64,000 nucleotides of DNA. Source: Streptomyces sp. RPA4-2. GTDB taxonomy: Bacteria > Actinomycetota > Actinomycetes > Streptomycetales > Streptomycetaceae. The position numbers and the translations under genes are program-made. Shown one piece after another: positions 33,201-41,143 of the stretch. Numbering within the stretch: the first letter of the stretch is position 1; each line of letters starts with the position of its first letter. The stretch is taken from the NCBI RefSeq assembly GCF_012273515.2, contig NZ_CP050975.2, positions 9,796,001 to 9,860,000 of the forward strand, in the 5' to 3' direction. A model generated the notes under the pieces. The model had not been told where the DNA came from. It ran no database searches and saw only the letters and a program-made list of their open reading frames with translations.

Positions 33201-34883
33201 GTGGCACAGGACTTGGACTTCGACGAGGACGACCTGCGGACGCTGGCCGGGCCACGTTCCTTCGAGCGGGGCCGAGCCTATCTGGCCGCGGTGACCGCCG
33301 TGGAGGTCGGCGACGGCTGGATCACGGCCACCGTCCAGGGGACGGACGCCTACCAGGTGGAGCTGACCCTGGACGAGCCCGATGGCCTTGCCGGGGAGTG
33401 CGCATGCCCGTACGGCATGGAGGGCAACTTCTGTAAGCACCTGGTCGCCCTGGGCCTGGCCGTACTCGCCGAGCCGGAGGCGGTGCCGAGGAAGCGCGGA
33501 CAGGCAAGGACTCGTGCCCAGGAGTTGGACGCGTGGCTGGGTGCGCTCCCCAAGAACGTGCTGCTCGCCCTGGTGAGGGAACAGGTCGCGCAGGACCGGA
33601 AGTTGGCGCGTCGACTGGAGCTGCGGGCGGCGAGCGCCAGCGGAGACCTGGTCGAGGTCCGCGCCTGGATCCGTGAACTCCTCGACACCGCCCCCTTCGC
33701 ACGGTACGGCTACGTGGAGTACACCGATGCCCGTGCCTACGGCGAACAGGCCTCTCAGGCGGCGTCCGCGATCGCCGCGCTGACCGCCGCCGGGCGGCCC
33801 GCGGACGCGATCTCCCTGTCCCGGGAGGCGATGCGCCTGCTGAGCGAGGCGCAGGAGACCATCGACGACTCCGACGGTCACCTGGGCCGAATCGGGGCCG
33901 CGCTCGCCGAGGCCCACCACGACGCTTGCCGCGCGGCAAGCCCCGACTCGGACGAGACCGCGCGGTGGCTGGTCGGCCATCTGCTCAGTGACCTGGACGA
34001 TCTCACCGGCATCGGTCCCCTCGACTACGAGGAAGTCCTCGGCGCACAAGGGATGCACCGGGTAGGGGAGTTGGCCGCTGCGGCATGGCGCCGCAACCGC
34101 ACCGGCCGGGCTGAGAAGTACCTCATGGAACGGCTGGCCAGGGCGGAAGGAGACGTGGACGGCTGGGTAGCGGTGCACGCGGCCGACCCCGCCCCGGACG
34201 GCAGTACCCACCTGACCGTCGCCCGCGAACTGGACACCGCCGGCCGTCCGGAGGAGGCCCTGCGGTGGGCGGAACGCGGCATTGCGGAAACGCACGAGGA
34301 CGTCACCCCCGACGTCGCCCTGATCGACTACCTTTGCGACCGCTACACCCGCGCCGACCGGCTGCTCGACGCCGTCGCCCTGCGCCGCGTCCAGTTCGCC
34401 ACCAGCCGCTCCCTGGTCACGTACCAGCAGTTGCGCACGGCGGCACAGGCGACGGGCTGCTGGCAAGCAGAGCGGGAAGGGGCGCTCGTGCTGCTGCGCG
34501 CCGACGCCGGGCAGCGACAGCCGTCCTGGTACGGCGGACCGGTCCTGGTCGATGCCCTGCTCGACGACGGGGACATCGACGCTGCCTGGCAGGCCGCGGC
34601 CGAAACGCGTGCGCACGACCGTCAGTGGCGCGCCCTCGCCGACCAGGCCCGTTCCGTCCGTTCTGCCGACGCGCTCGAGGTCTACCTACGGTTGATCGAA
34701 CCGCTCATGAACCAGACGGGCAACGCCGTCTACGAGCGACTGGCCGGCCTGTTGCTGAGCGTGCGCGACTGCCATCACCACCTGGGCACCGAAGACGAGT
34801 TCACCGCGTACCTCGCCGCTCTGCGTGCCGACCAGAAACGCAAGCGGAACCTGATGCGCCTCCTCGACCAGAACGGTCTGTGA
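33201..34883 (+). CDS. SWIM zinc-finger protein with helical repeat region
   Basis: I use GTG 33201 (TTG 33189 is also possible; neither has a clear ribosome site), giving about 560 residues. The SWIM motif ECACPYGMEGNFCKHL (CxC-x7-CxH) is at about residues 66-80, after the family's short N-terminal domain (LAGPRSFERGRAYLAAV). The remaining 480 residues are helical repeats reminiscent of TPR. SWIM domains bind zinc and mediate nucleic-acid or protein interactions; in bacteria they often occur near helicases, but none is adjacent here. The function is therefore only broadly assigned. Confidence 0.85.
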   Translation: MAQDLDFDEDDLRTLAGPRSFERGRAYLAAVTAVEVGDGWITATVQGTDAYQVELTLDEPDGLAGECACPYGMEGNFCKHLVALGLAVLAEPEAVPRKRGQARTRAQELDAWLGALPKNVLLALVREQVAQDRKLARRLELRAASASGDLVEVRAWIRELLDTAPFARYGYVEYTDARAYGEQASQAASAIAALTAAGRPADAISLSREAMRLLSEAQETIDDSDGHLGRIGAALAEAHHDACRAASPDSDETARWLVGHLLSDLDDLTGIGPLDYEEVLGAQGMHRVGELAAAAWRRNRTGRAEKYLMERLARAEGDVDGWVAVHAADPAPDGSTHLTVARELDTAGRPEEALRWAERGIAETHEDVTPDVALIDYLCDRYTRADRLLDAVALRRVQFATSRSLVTYQQLRTAAQATGCWQAEREGALVLLRADAGQRQPSWYGGPVLVDALLDDGDIDAAWQAAAETRAHDRQWRALADQARSVRSADALEVYLRLIEPLMNQTGNAVYERLAGLLLSVRDCHHHLGTEDEFTAYLAALRADQKRKRNLMRLLDQNGL

Positions 34884-35054
34884 CAAGTCCTCGCCGACCT
34901 CGCCAGTTTGACCGGAACGTGGATCACGTTCTCATCGGAGCGCGTCGGAGCAGGGCCCGTTGCGAGAGTCGATCGAGGTCACGCGCTGGTCGCGGCCGTC
35001 AACGAGTGGATATGACTGGCCCCGCGACGCATCCGGTCGCTAGCCTCGGCCCCC

Positions 35055-35486
35055 ATGAACCAGCGGCGGCACAAGAAGCTCTCCCGACGTCTCTTCGAAG
35101 CCATTCCGAGGGATGACACTGCCGTCGTGAAGGCGCTTCTGCGGGCTGGACTCGACCCGGACCGAGCGGACAGTGAGGGCACCACCCCTCTGTATGAGGC
35201 ATCCGTGAACGGGAAGACCGAGATCGTCCGTCTGCTTCTGGCGGCTGGGGCTTCTCCGAACGCCGAGAGCAGCGGACTCGGCGCGGAGGGGACGCCCTTG
35301 TGCGCGGCCGCCTGCTGGGGGCACACCGAAACAGTGCGCGAACTGTTGGCGCACGGCGCTGATGCGAACCTTCACGAGGATCACGGCACGGGCTGGTCCC
35401 CCCTGAAGTGGGCGATCCGCGGCCCCCATCCCGAAACTGCCGATCTCCTCATCGCAGCGGGAGCTACCCCTGGGGGAACTCCGTAG
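35055..35486 (+). CDS. Ankyrin-repeat protein
   Basis: The 143-residue product consists of about three to four ankyrin repeats, e.g. DSEGTTPLYEASVNGKTEIV then RLLLAAGASPNAE, GTPLCAAACWGHTETVRELL then AHGADANL, and WSPLKWAIRGPHPETADLLI. There is no signal peptide. Bacterial ankyrin proteins act as protein-binding modules, sometimes as immunity or inhibitor partners. Nothing next to it suggests a partner. The 170 bp upstream, after the SWIM gene, hold no gene. Confidence 0.88.
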   Translation: MNQRRHKKLSRRLFEAIPRDDTAVVKALLRAGLDPDRADSEGTTPLYEASVNGKTEIVRLLLAAGASPNAESSGLGAEGTPLCAAACWGHTETVRELLAHGADANLHEDHGTGWSPLKWAIRGPHPETADLLIAAGATPGGTP

Positions 35487-35886
35487 CATCGCCGTTCGCC
35501 ATCCGGGCTCCCACCGCCGCGATGGATCTCCCCACGAGTCACTTTCACAACAGGCCCCAGGAGGACTCCCTTACGTCGAGTGATCTCGTCTGGTGGGCAT
35601 CCGCGTGAGGCCGGAGGGAAGTGGAGCGGCTCCGGGGTGAGCTGACGGAGTTCGTTGCCCATGCGTTCGGGTCGTTGCCGAGGCGGGACCAGCGCCGGCG
35701 TGGCCACGCCGCTGGCTGGCTGACGCACCGTTCGTCGGCTTGTCCGGCAGCAATGGCCCGAACGGGTGGTGCTGCGTGGACGCGCCGCGGGGGACGGCCG
35801 CGGCGGATCGATTCGCCTCGGGGCGGTGCTCCTAGGGTCGGGCCCGCAGCATCCTTTGATCATCTTCGGAAGGGACCCACCCCACC
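35487..35886. other. Intergenic region without recognised genes
   Basis: Four hundred bp with no convincing frame on either strand and no strong hairpin. A GGAAGGGA ribosome site just before 35887 belongs to the next gene. Confidence 0.4.
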
Positions 35887-36243
35887 ATGAAAATCCGCAA
35901 CACCGTCGCCGCCGCCTTCGGTGCCTTCGCCCTGGTCCTCGCGCTGCCGGGCTCCGCCCTGTCGGCCACGGGAGACTTCACCTACAAGTACGTCACCGGC
36001 CTCGGGCACGAGGAGCGCGTGACCCTGCACGACCCGCACAGCGGCAAGTGCATCAATCTCTACGCGGTCGGCGAGGACGACGTGCCCGCGGGCTACGGTC
36101 CGCACAACCAGACCGACACCCCCGTGACCGTCTACCGCGGTTCGAGCTGCACGGGTGACCAGTGGCGGCTCCGCGCGCACGGCAACCCGGCCACCGACCA
36201 GCTCGAAGTGCGCTCGGTGCGCTTCGACGCCCCGAACAGCTAG
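35887..36243 (+). CDS. Small secreted protein of unknown function
   Basis: ATG 35887 encodes 118 residues with a signal peptide ending LPGSALSA (about residue 27). The mature part of about 90 residues contains two cysteines (GKCINLYAV and SSCTGDQWRLR), probably one disulfide, with aromatic and charged residues resembling small extracellular beta proteins. No known domain is recognised. An AAGGGA ribosome site precedes it. It appears to be a single gene. Confidence 0.8.
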   Translation: MKIRNTVAAAFGAFALVLALPGSALSATGDFTYKYVTGLGHEERVTLHDPHSGKCINLYAVGEDDVPAGYGPHNQTDTPVTVYRGSSCTGDQWRLRAHGNPATDQLEVRSVRFDAPNS

Positions 36244-36603
36244 CCAATCCGGCCGGAGGCCGCCTGGTCCGCCGCCGGCAATTTCGTCGAGGCGGCGCAT
36301 CCGGCCGGCGACTTGGTTGCGCGGGCGGAGCGTGGTGGCCAGGACTCTGTCGGGAGTGGTCGTCTTGTCCGGGCCCCCTGCTTCGCGAGCACGGATGCGC
36401 TCACCTCTGCGTTGCTGAAGCCCTGCTTGCTCAAGGTGCTCCGCGCCCGAACCTGGTCCTGGGTGTGAGGAAGAGACTTGCCCTCAACTCGACGGCCGTG
36501 ACGGCGCTGTGCGCATACCGGTGAAGGAATCCAGCACGTCGTTCATGCCGGTTCCCTCCGTAACTCCTTCGGCCTGAGCAGTTGGCGGCGCCCGCGGCCG
36601 GTC
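36244..36603. other. Intergenic region between convergent genes, with a candidate micro-ORF
   Basis: Apart from the 20-codon frame described separately at 36484-36546, no gene is seen. A protein-like stretch in a neighbouring frame (HSAVTAVELRASLFL at about 36440-36500, minus strand) suggests a decayed gene downstream of the GNAT gene. Confidence 0.3.
36484..36546 (-). CDS. Candidate micro-ORF (20 residues) behind a perfect ribosome site
   Basis: ATG 36546 lies 57 bp after the GNAT stop on the same strand, with GGAGGG 7 bp before it. It encodes MNDVLDSFTGMRTAPSRPSS. The excellent ribosome site and position at the end of the ligase-ACP-GNAT run favour a translated product, but the following sequence looks coding in a shifted frame, so it may be the start of a broken gene. 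No family is recognised. Confidence 0.25.
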   Translation of the reverse strand: MNDVLDSFTGMRTAPSRPSS

Positions 36604-37650
36604 TCAACGCCAGCCGCGTCCCGAGACACCGCGCATGTCCCATACCGACGGGGAGCTCAGGGTGGTGAGCGGTGACGCGTGGCCGTCCAGCACACCGGTG
36701 GAGCGCATCACGAGCTTGGGCAGGTGGATGTCCTGGCTCAACCGCCCGGTCGGTTCTGTCAGCGAGAGGCCGAGTGACTCGATCCCGTGTATGCGGGACG
36801 GGGGCAGATCGCGCACCCACATGGTCACCACCTTCCCCGGCACCGTGGCCAGAGCCGCCTCGATCAGGTCGCACCAGATGTCGTCGTCCACAGCCTCGCA
36901 CTCCACGATCGTGGTCGGGGTGGGGCCGTCATCGGTGTCCACTGAAGTGCGATGCGCGATCAGGTATCCGACCGTCCCGTTCGAATCCGCCACGAGGTGG
37001 AAGTACCGAGCCAGCGGGTTCGCGGCTCGACAGCCGAAGTACTCCTCGTCACGGACCACCCGAACACTGCCGCGGGTGGCAAGCTTGGAGGCCAGCTTCG
37101 GCAACTCGGGCGAGCTGGTCGCGAGGGGCCTGATGACCGCTCCCGACCGGGAACCTCGAACGGCCTCCAGGTCTTCCCACGCAACCTGGGGCTTCGCAGG
37201 CGCCCCGCGCTCGGCGCCGGCGACCGGCCAGGGTCCGACCGCCGTCCAGCCGTTCATCAGCATGGCCGGTCCGGCCGGCTGGTCGCCGAAGTCGAGCAGC
37301 CACGGCACCCCGTCGGCGTGCAGTCGGTCGATGAGCCACTCCAGCATGAGCCCGAACAGCGGTCCACCCCGGTGGGCGGGGGCCACCACCGTGTCGGCAA
37401 GACACGGCAACATCACCTTGCCGTGGCCGTCGACCTCCCAGGACGATCCGAAGACTCCGAGCATGCCTACGAGTTCGCTCTCTTCCCATGCCAAGGTGAC
37501 GTAACGGTCACCCAGGTACGGGTTGTGGGCGAACTTCCAGTCGAGATACGAGGAGTTTCCCTGGGGGCCGCCCTGCCAGAGCATCTCCTGGAACTGGACA
37601 ACGGCTTGCCGGTCATGCGGCGTGTATCTCGTGATCCGGTAGTCGCTCAT
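36604..37650 (-). CDS. GNAT-fold acetyltransferase-like protein
   Basis: The 348-residue product begins YRITRYTPHDRQAVVQFQEM and contains a GNAT-like core (RYVTLAWEESELVGMLGVFG; LPCLADTVVAPAHRGGPLFG) followed by a second half that may be another acyltransferase-like domain, as in double-GNAT or FemX-like proteins. Its ATG overlaps the stop of the acyl-carrier-protein gene (ATGA), so the two are translationally coupled. It could move an aminoacyl or acyl group from the neighbouring carrier protein to an acceptor. That role is inferred from the coupling. Confidence 0.75.
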   Translation of the reverse strand: MSDYRITRYTPHDRQAVVQFQEMLWQGGPQGNSSYLDWKFAHNPYLGDRYVTLAWEESELVGMLGVFGSSWEVDGHGKVMLPCLADTVVAPAHRGGPLFGLMLEWLIDRLHADGVPWLLDFGDQPAGPAMLMNGWTAVGPWPVAGAERGAPAKPQVAWEDLEAVRGSRSGAVIRPLATSSPELPKLASKLATRGSVRVVRDEEYFGCRAANPLARYFHLVADSNGTVGYLIAHRTSVDTDDGPTPTTIVECEAVDDDIWCDLIEAALATVPGKVVTMWVRDLPPSRIHGIESLGLSLTEPTGRLSQDIHLPKLVMRSTGVLDGHASPLTTLSSPSVWDMRGVSGRGWR

Positions 37651-37943
37651 GCCCGATCCGCCTCCATGGAGATTCCGCTCCCGCTGTTCTGGCGCCGCTT
37701 CTCGATCACGAATTCGCTGATGCTGCGGACTGACTGGAAACGGTCCAAGGACAGGTCGTGTGCAGTGACCTCGATCTCGAACTCTTCCTCCAGGACAACG
37801 AACAGTCGAATGAATCCGGCGGAATCGATTTTACCGGACTCAACGAGGTTCGTATCGGCTGTCACTCCCTCCAGGAACAGTTTGTCCCGCAGGTTTTCCA
37901 GTATGATGCGGCTGACCTCTTCCTGCTCGGAATATCTGTTCAT
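37647..37943 (-). CDS. Acyl/peptidyl carrier protein
   Basis: The 98-residue protein is a stand-alone phosphopantetheine carrier. The attachment serine is Ser41 in ESGKIDSAGF, which has Asp-Ser-Ala where most carriers have Asp-Ser-Leu. Helices before (SRIILENLRDKLFLEG) and after (IRLFVVLEEEFEIEV) are as expected, resembling DltC-type and amino-acid-loading carriers. It lies 3 bp after the adenylation gene and overlaps the GNAT gene by 4 bp. With its ligase broken it may no longer be charged in this strain unless another ligase substitutes. Confidence 0.85.
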   Translation of the reverse strand: MNRYSEQEEVSRIILENLRDKLFLEGVTADTNLVESGKIDSAGFIRLFVVLEEEFEIEVTAHDLSLDRFQSVRSISEFVIEKRRQNSGSGISMEADRA

Positions 37944-37946
37944 TTC

Positions 37947-39018
37947 TCACCCAATCCTCTCGTTGAGAAAAGCCTGCCGGACTGCGAGATGGTCGATCTT
38001 TCCGTTGGCGTTCAACGGCAGGGATTCATAGGCACGCCATTGCGAGGGAAGCATGTACTGCGGCAGTTTCGCCGCCAGGGCGGTTCGTAGCTGTGCGGGG
38101 GTGGGCCCGGAGCCGGGCAGTGGGACATAGGCCGCACAGATCCGGTTTCCCTCGGCGCCGGGGGCCGGGACGCTGACTACGGCGATGTCCTTCAGCCCGG
38201 GCAGGTCCCGCAGCGCGGCCGCGACCTCGTCCAACTCGATACGGTGACCGCTCGACTTGATCTGACGGTCCGCACGCCCGTGGAAGTGGAACACTCCCTG
38301 GCCGTCCTCCCTGGCCAGGTCGCCGGTCCGGTACCAGCGCGTGCCTGACCCGGGCGGCCACTCGACGAAGGACTTTTCCGTCAGCGCCGGGTCACGCCAG
38401 TAGCCGGGTGTGAGTCCGGCGCCGGAAATATGGAGATCGCCGACTGTGCCCGGCCGAGCAGGACGCATGTCGCCGTCCAGCACCTGGAAATACTTGCCGG
38501 GTACCGGTCGGCCGATCGGTACGGCCGCTGCGTCCCCGTCGGGAATCGTCGCCAGGGTGTGGCAACTGGACACGATGGTCGTCTCCGTCGGGCCGTACAT
38601 GTTCGTGAACCGCACGTGGGGCAGGCGCGCCATCCAGTACCTCAGAGCGGGGAGCGAGAGGACGTCCCCGCCCCAGAACACCCTTCGCAGCTCCGGAAAG
38701 TCTCCTTGGGCCACCACGTCCAGACCGGCCATCGACGTCATCACCGAAGGCACGGTGAGCCACTGGGTCAACCGCGATTCCCTGATGAACTCCGCGACCG
38801 TGCTCGGAAGCAGGTTCCTCCGCCTGGAGAGCAGATGCAGTTCCGCTCCGGCGGACAGCGCTCCGAACACGTCCCAGAGGGAACCGTCGAAGTGCAGTGG
38901 CAACTGGCACGAGATCCGGTCGCCGGGCCGCAGTCCGAAATGGCGGTTGGCCCATGCGACGAAGTGACCCACGTTGCTGTGGGTGATGGCTACGCCCTTT
39001 GGCCGGCCCGCGGAGCAT
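37947..39018 (-). pseudogene. AMP-dependent adenylation enzyme (amino-acid/acyl ligase), 5'-truncated
   Basis: The frame contains adenylation motifs from A3 onward: GRPKGVAITHSN (39.0 kb), NMYGPTETT (A5), WYRTGD (A7), GRADRQIKSSGHRIELDE (A8) and LPLNANGKIDHLAV (A10). About 345 residues remain of the usual 500; the roughly 150 residues before A3 are missing, and an in-frame stop lies 13 codons upstream of SAGRPKG. The break coincides with IS5 transposase sequence on the other strand. A8 and the tail resemble DltA/NRPS A-domains that load amino acids on a carrier protein, and the carrier gene follows directly. An internal start such as GTG 38972 could express only the truncated part. Confidence 0.8.
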
Positions 39019-39040
39019 TGCGACGGCTGCGGCCGGAAGA

Positions 39041-39171
39041 ACGGTCAGTGTGGTCTACGCGAACAGTTCGACGGCGTCGTCCGGCGGTTCCGCACGGCCA
39101 GCCAACGGCGGTGGATGCCCGAGGAGTTCGGGGCCTGGCGGACCTTCTGCGACTGCTTTGGGTCGCCGTGA
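39041..39171 (+). pseudogene. IS5-family transposase fragment
   Basis: The plus-strand frame up to the stop at 39171 reads NGQCGLREQFDGVVRRFRTA, SQRRWMPEEFGAWRTFCDCF, corresponding to the N-terminal domain of IS5-group transposases (…DGIVHRVRTG…WRDLPERFG…). Only about 40 of more than 250 residues remain and the catalytic domain is missing. Its left end abuts the truncated adenylation gene. Confidence 0.65.
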
Positions 39172-39442
39172 CCGGGCGCGTCGATGACCGCGACATCGAA
39201 GCCGCAGCCGGTGTTGTCGGGGCGCTCCCGGCGACACGTATGTCAGGCCTCGGTCGTGACGGGAAGGGGGAGTACCCACATCGATACAGCGTGCATGGGT
39301 CTCACCGCCTCGGGCGGCGGCACGGTTGACCGTGCAGCCGCGGCGCCGGGTACCGGTGTCGCCGGCGTAGCGGACGGTGCGGCCCTCCCGGTCCTGGCGG
39401 GCCGTCGGAGCGCGGCCGGGATCGGTGAGACAGGCCAATAGA
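39172..39442. other. Non-coding stretch after the IS5 fragment
   Basis: About 270 bp with no convincing coding frame. It may be the remainder of the insertion or flanking DNA; I see no inverted repeat that would mark an intact IS end. Confidence 0.3.
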
Positions 39443-39484
39443 CCTTCCCCGCCGACCAACAGTCTCAGCGTCGGCGGGGTAAGG
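39443..39484 (-). terminator. Hairpin terminator of the amidohydrolase gene
   Basis: Arms 39443-39456 and 39470-39484 form a 14-bp stem with one bulged base, 18 bp after the amidohydrolase stop on the minus strand. Confidence 0.65.
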
Positions 39485-39502
39485 CCACAGCCGCTCACGA
39501 GT

Positions 39503-40810
39503 TCAGTGCGTGTCCTTCGATTCCGGCCGTGGGCGCCATGTGCCGTCGAGCGGGATGCCGGCGGCCGCCGCGATCCGGTCGCGTGATTCGAGCAGTCGAG
39601 TCCTCAGCGCCGCAAGGTCCACGCCCACCAGGGTGCCGTCGCGTTTGACCACGCGGCCGGCGACGAGGACGGTGTCCACCAGGCCGGGGTGGCCGGCGCT
39701 GACGACGGTCGCGGCGGGGTCGGTGACCGGGAACACGGTCAGGTCGTCGGCGCGCAGCAGGATGATGTCGGCGTCCTTGCCGGGCGTGATGCTGCCCGTT
39801 CGGGCGTCGAGCCCGCACGACCGGGCGGCGTCGACGGTGGCGAACTCCAGCAGGTCCCGGGAGCGCAGGCCCCCGTCCAGGCCGCGCTGCACGGCGAAGG
39901 CGGTTCGCATGGTGGAGAACAGGTCGCCGCCGACCGACGGGACGTCGTCGACGGACAGCGTCGGGCGCAGGCCGGCGGCCAACGCCCGCCCTGTGATCGG
40001 CGATCCGAACCCCATCTTCAGCTCGACGTCCGGGCTGATCGACACCGAACTGCCCGCGTCGGCGAGCATCCGCAGCTCTTCGTCGCTGATCCCGTTGGCG
40101 TGCACGAACGTGGTGGTGTCCCGCAGCAGACCGTGCGCGCGCAACTCGGCGACCGGGCGCCGCGTCCCGCCGCCGTCGATGTGCAGGCTGGTGCGCAGGC
40201 CGAGTTCGGCCGCCAGCTTCAGCTCCCGGGCGACGGTGTCCATGCTGGTGTCCTCGGGCCCGCGCAACCCCAGCGCCATGGTGACAGGACCGTCCCCGGC
40301 CAGGTCGGAGCGGACGCGGCGGATCTCGGCGTCGACGGGGTCGGGGGTGCCCCATCCAGCACCGAGGCAGAAGATCGACCGTCCCGGCGCGTCCCGCAGC
40401 GCCGCGATGGCGGCGTCCTCGTGGTCGTGGCTCTGAGCGACGTGGTACCAGTCCAGCATCGTGGTCACGCCGGAGTGGAGGGCTTCCAGGCGGCCGAGCA
40501 GGGTGCCCGTATGGACGTCCTCGGGCCGGTAATGGGGTTTGACCGTGCCGTGCATGGCCACCGCCCACTCGGGGAACGTCCAGTCCGCGCCGACCCCTCG
40601 GAACGCGGTCTGCCAGGTGTGGCGGTGGTTGTCGACGAAGCCGGGCATGACGATCCGGTCGGTCGCGTCGATCACCTCGGCGTCCGGCGCGTCGACGCGC
40701 TCGGCCACCTCGACGATCACACCGTCTTCGATCAGCACGTCACCGCGGTGGAGATCGCCGACGGCCGGATCCATGCTGACCACGATGCCGCCAGTGAGCA
40801 GGGTCTTCAT
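39503..40810 (-). CDS. Metal-dependent amidohydrolase (TRZ/ATZ, chlorohydrolase-like)
   Basis: I place the start at ATG 40810, 6 bp after GAAGGAG, giving 435 residues. Metal ligands of the amidohydrolase superfamily are seen as DNHRHTW (HxH), SLHIDGG (His), FVHANGIS (His) and SVDDVPS (Asp). The N- and C-terminal beta-sandwich parts (GGIVVSMDP; GKDADIILLRADDL) are also present. This subgroup removes amino, chloro or alkylamino groups from heterocycles (guanine, triazines, S-adenosylhomocysteine-like compounds). The natural substrate is unclear. Upstream lies a doubtful 72-codon frame, then a trans-sulfuration enzyme on the same strand. Confidence 0.9.
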   Translation of the reverse strand: MKTLLTGGIVVSMDPAVGDLHRGDVLIEDGVIVEVAERVDAPDAEVIDATDRIVMPGFVDNHRHTWQTAFRGVGADWTFPEWAVAMHGTVKPHYRPEDVHTGTLLGRLEALHSGVTTMLDWYHVAQSHDHEDAAIAALRDAPGRSIFCLGAGWGTPDPVDAEIRRVRSDLAGDGPVTMALGLRGPEDTSMDTVARELKLAAELGLRTSLHIDGGGTRRPVAELRAHGLLRDTTTFVHANGISDEELRMLADAGSSVSISPDVELKMGFGSPITGRALAAGLRPTLSVDDVPSVGGDLFSTMRTAFAVQRGLDGGLRSRDLLEFATVDAARSCGLDARTGSITPGKDADIILLRADDLTVFPVTDPAATVVSAGHPGLVDTVLVAGRVVKRDGTLVGVDLAALRTRLLESRDRIAAAAGIPLDGTWRPRPESKDTH

Positions 40811-40821
40811 CGGAAACTCCT

Positions 40822-41040
40822 TCACAGATGTTTGTTCGGATTGCTCAAGGTCATGTCCGGGCGACCGCTGCGGCTCCGCTCACGGCCGCGGATCAGCCGC
40901 GGGCGGTCAGGGCTTTCTGCCGTCGGCAGCCGAGGAGGGGAGAACGCCACCGGCAGGCCGTCCGAGCGTTGTTGGTGCACCGGGCGCGCCGAAGTGTGGT
41001 TGGTGTCCGGGGTGCGGTGCACGGTCTCGAGGGTGCTCAC
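40822..41040 (-). CDS. Doubtful small ORF between two enzyme genes
   Basis: GTG 41040 opens a 72-residue frame (first residues MSTLETVHRTPDTNHTSARP) that ends 11 bp before the amidohydrolase start on the same strand. Third positions are GC-rich in the first half only. The product is Pro/Arg/Ser-rich and disordered-looking, with no known domain. If it is not a gene, the 330-bp interval 40811-41143 is otherwise empty. Confidence 0.3.
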   Translation of the reverse strand: MSTLETVHRTPDTNHTSARPVHQQRSDGLPVAFSPPRLPTAESPDRPRLIRGRERSRSGRPDMTLSNPNKHL

Positions 41041-41143
41041 GCCTTTCTGACGCAGCCGTGGCATCGGCCGGTGATGAGGGCGGGGAGTCTGTCGTCTCGG
41101 CAGGAGTACGACGGTCGGGGCCGCCGCCGCAGCGCGAACGGTC

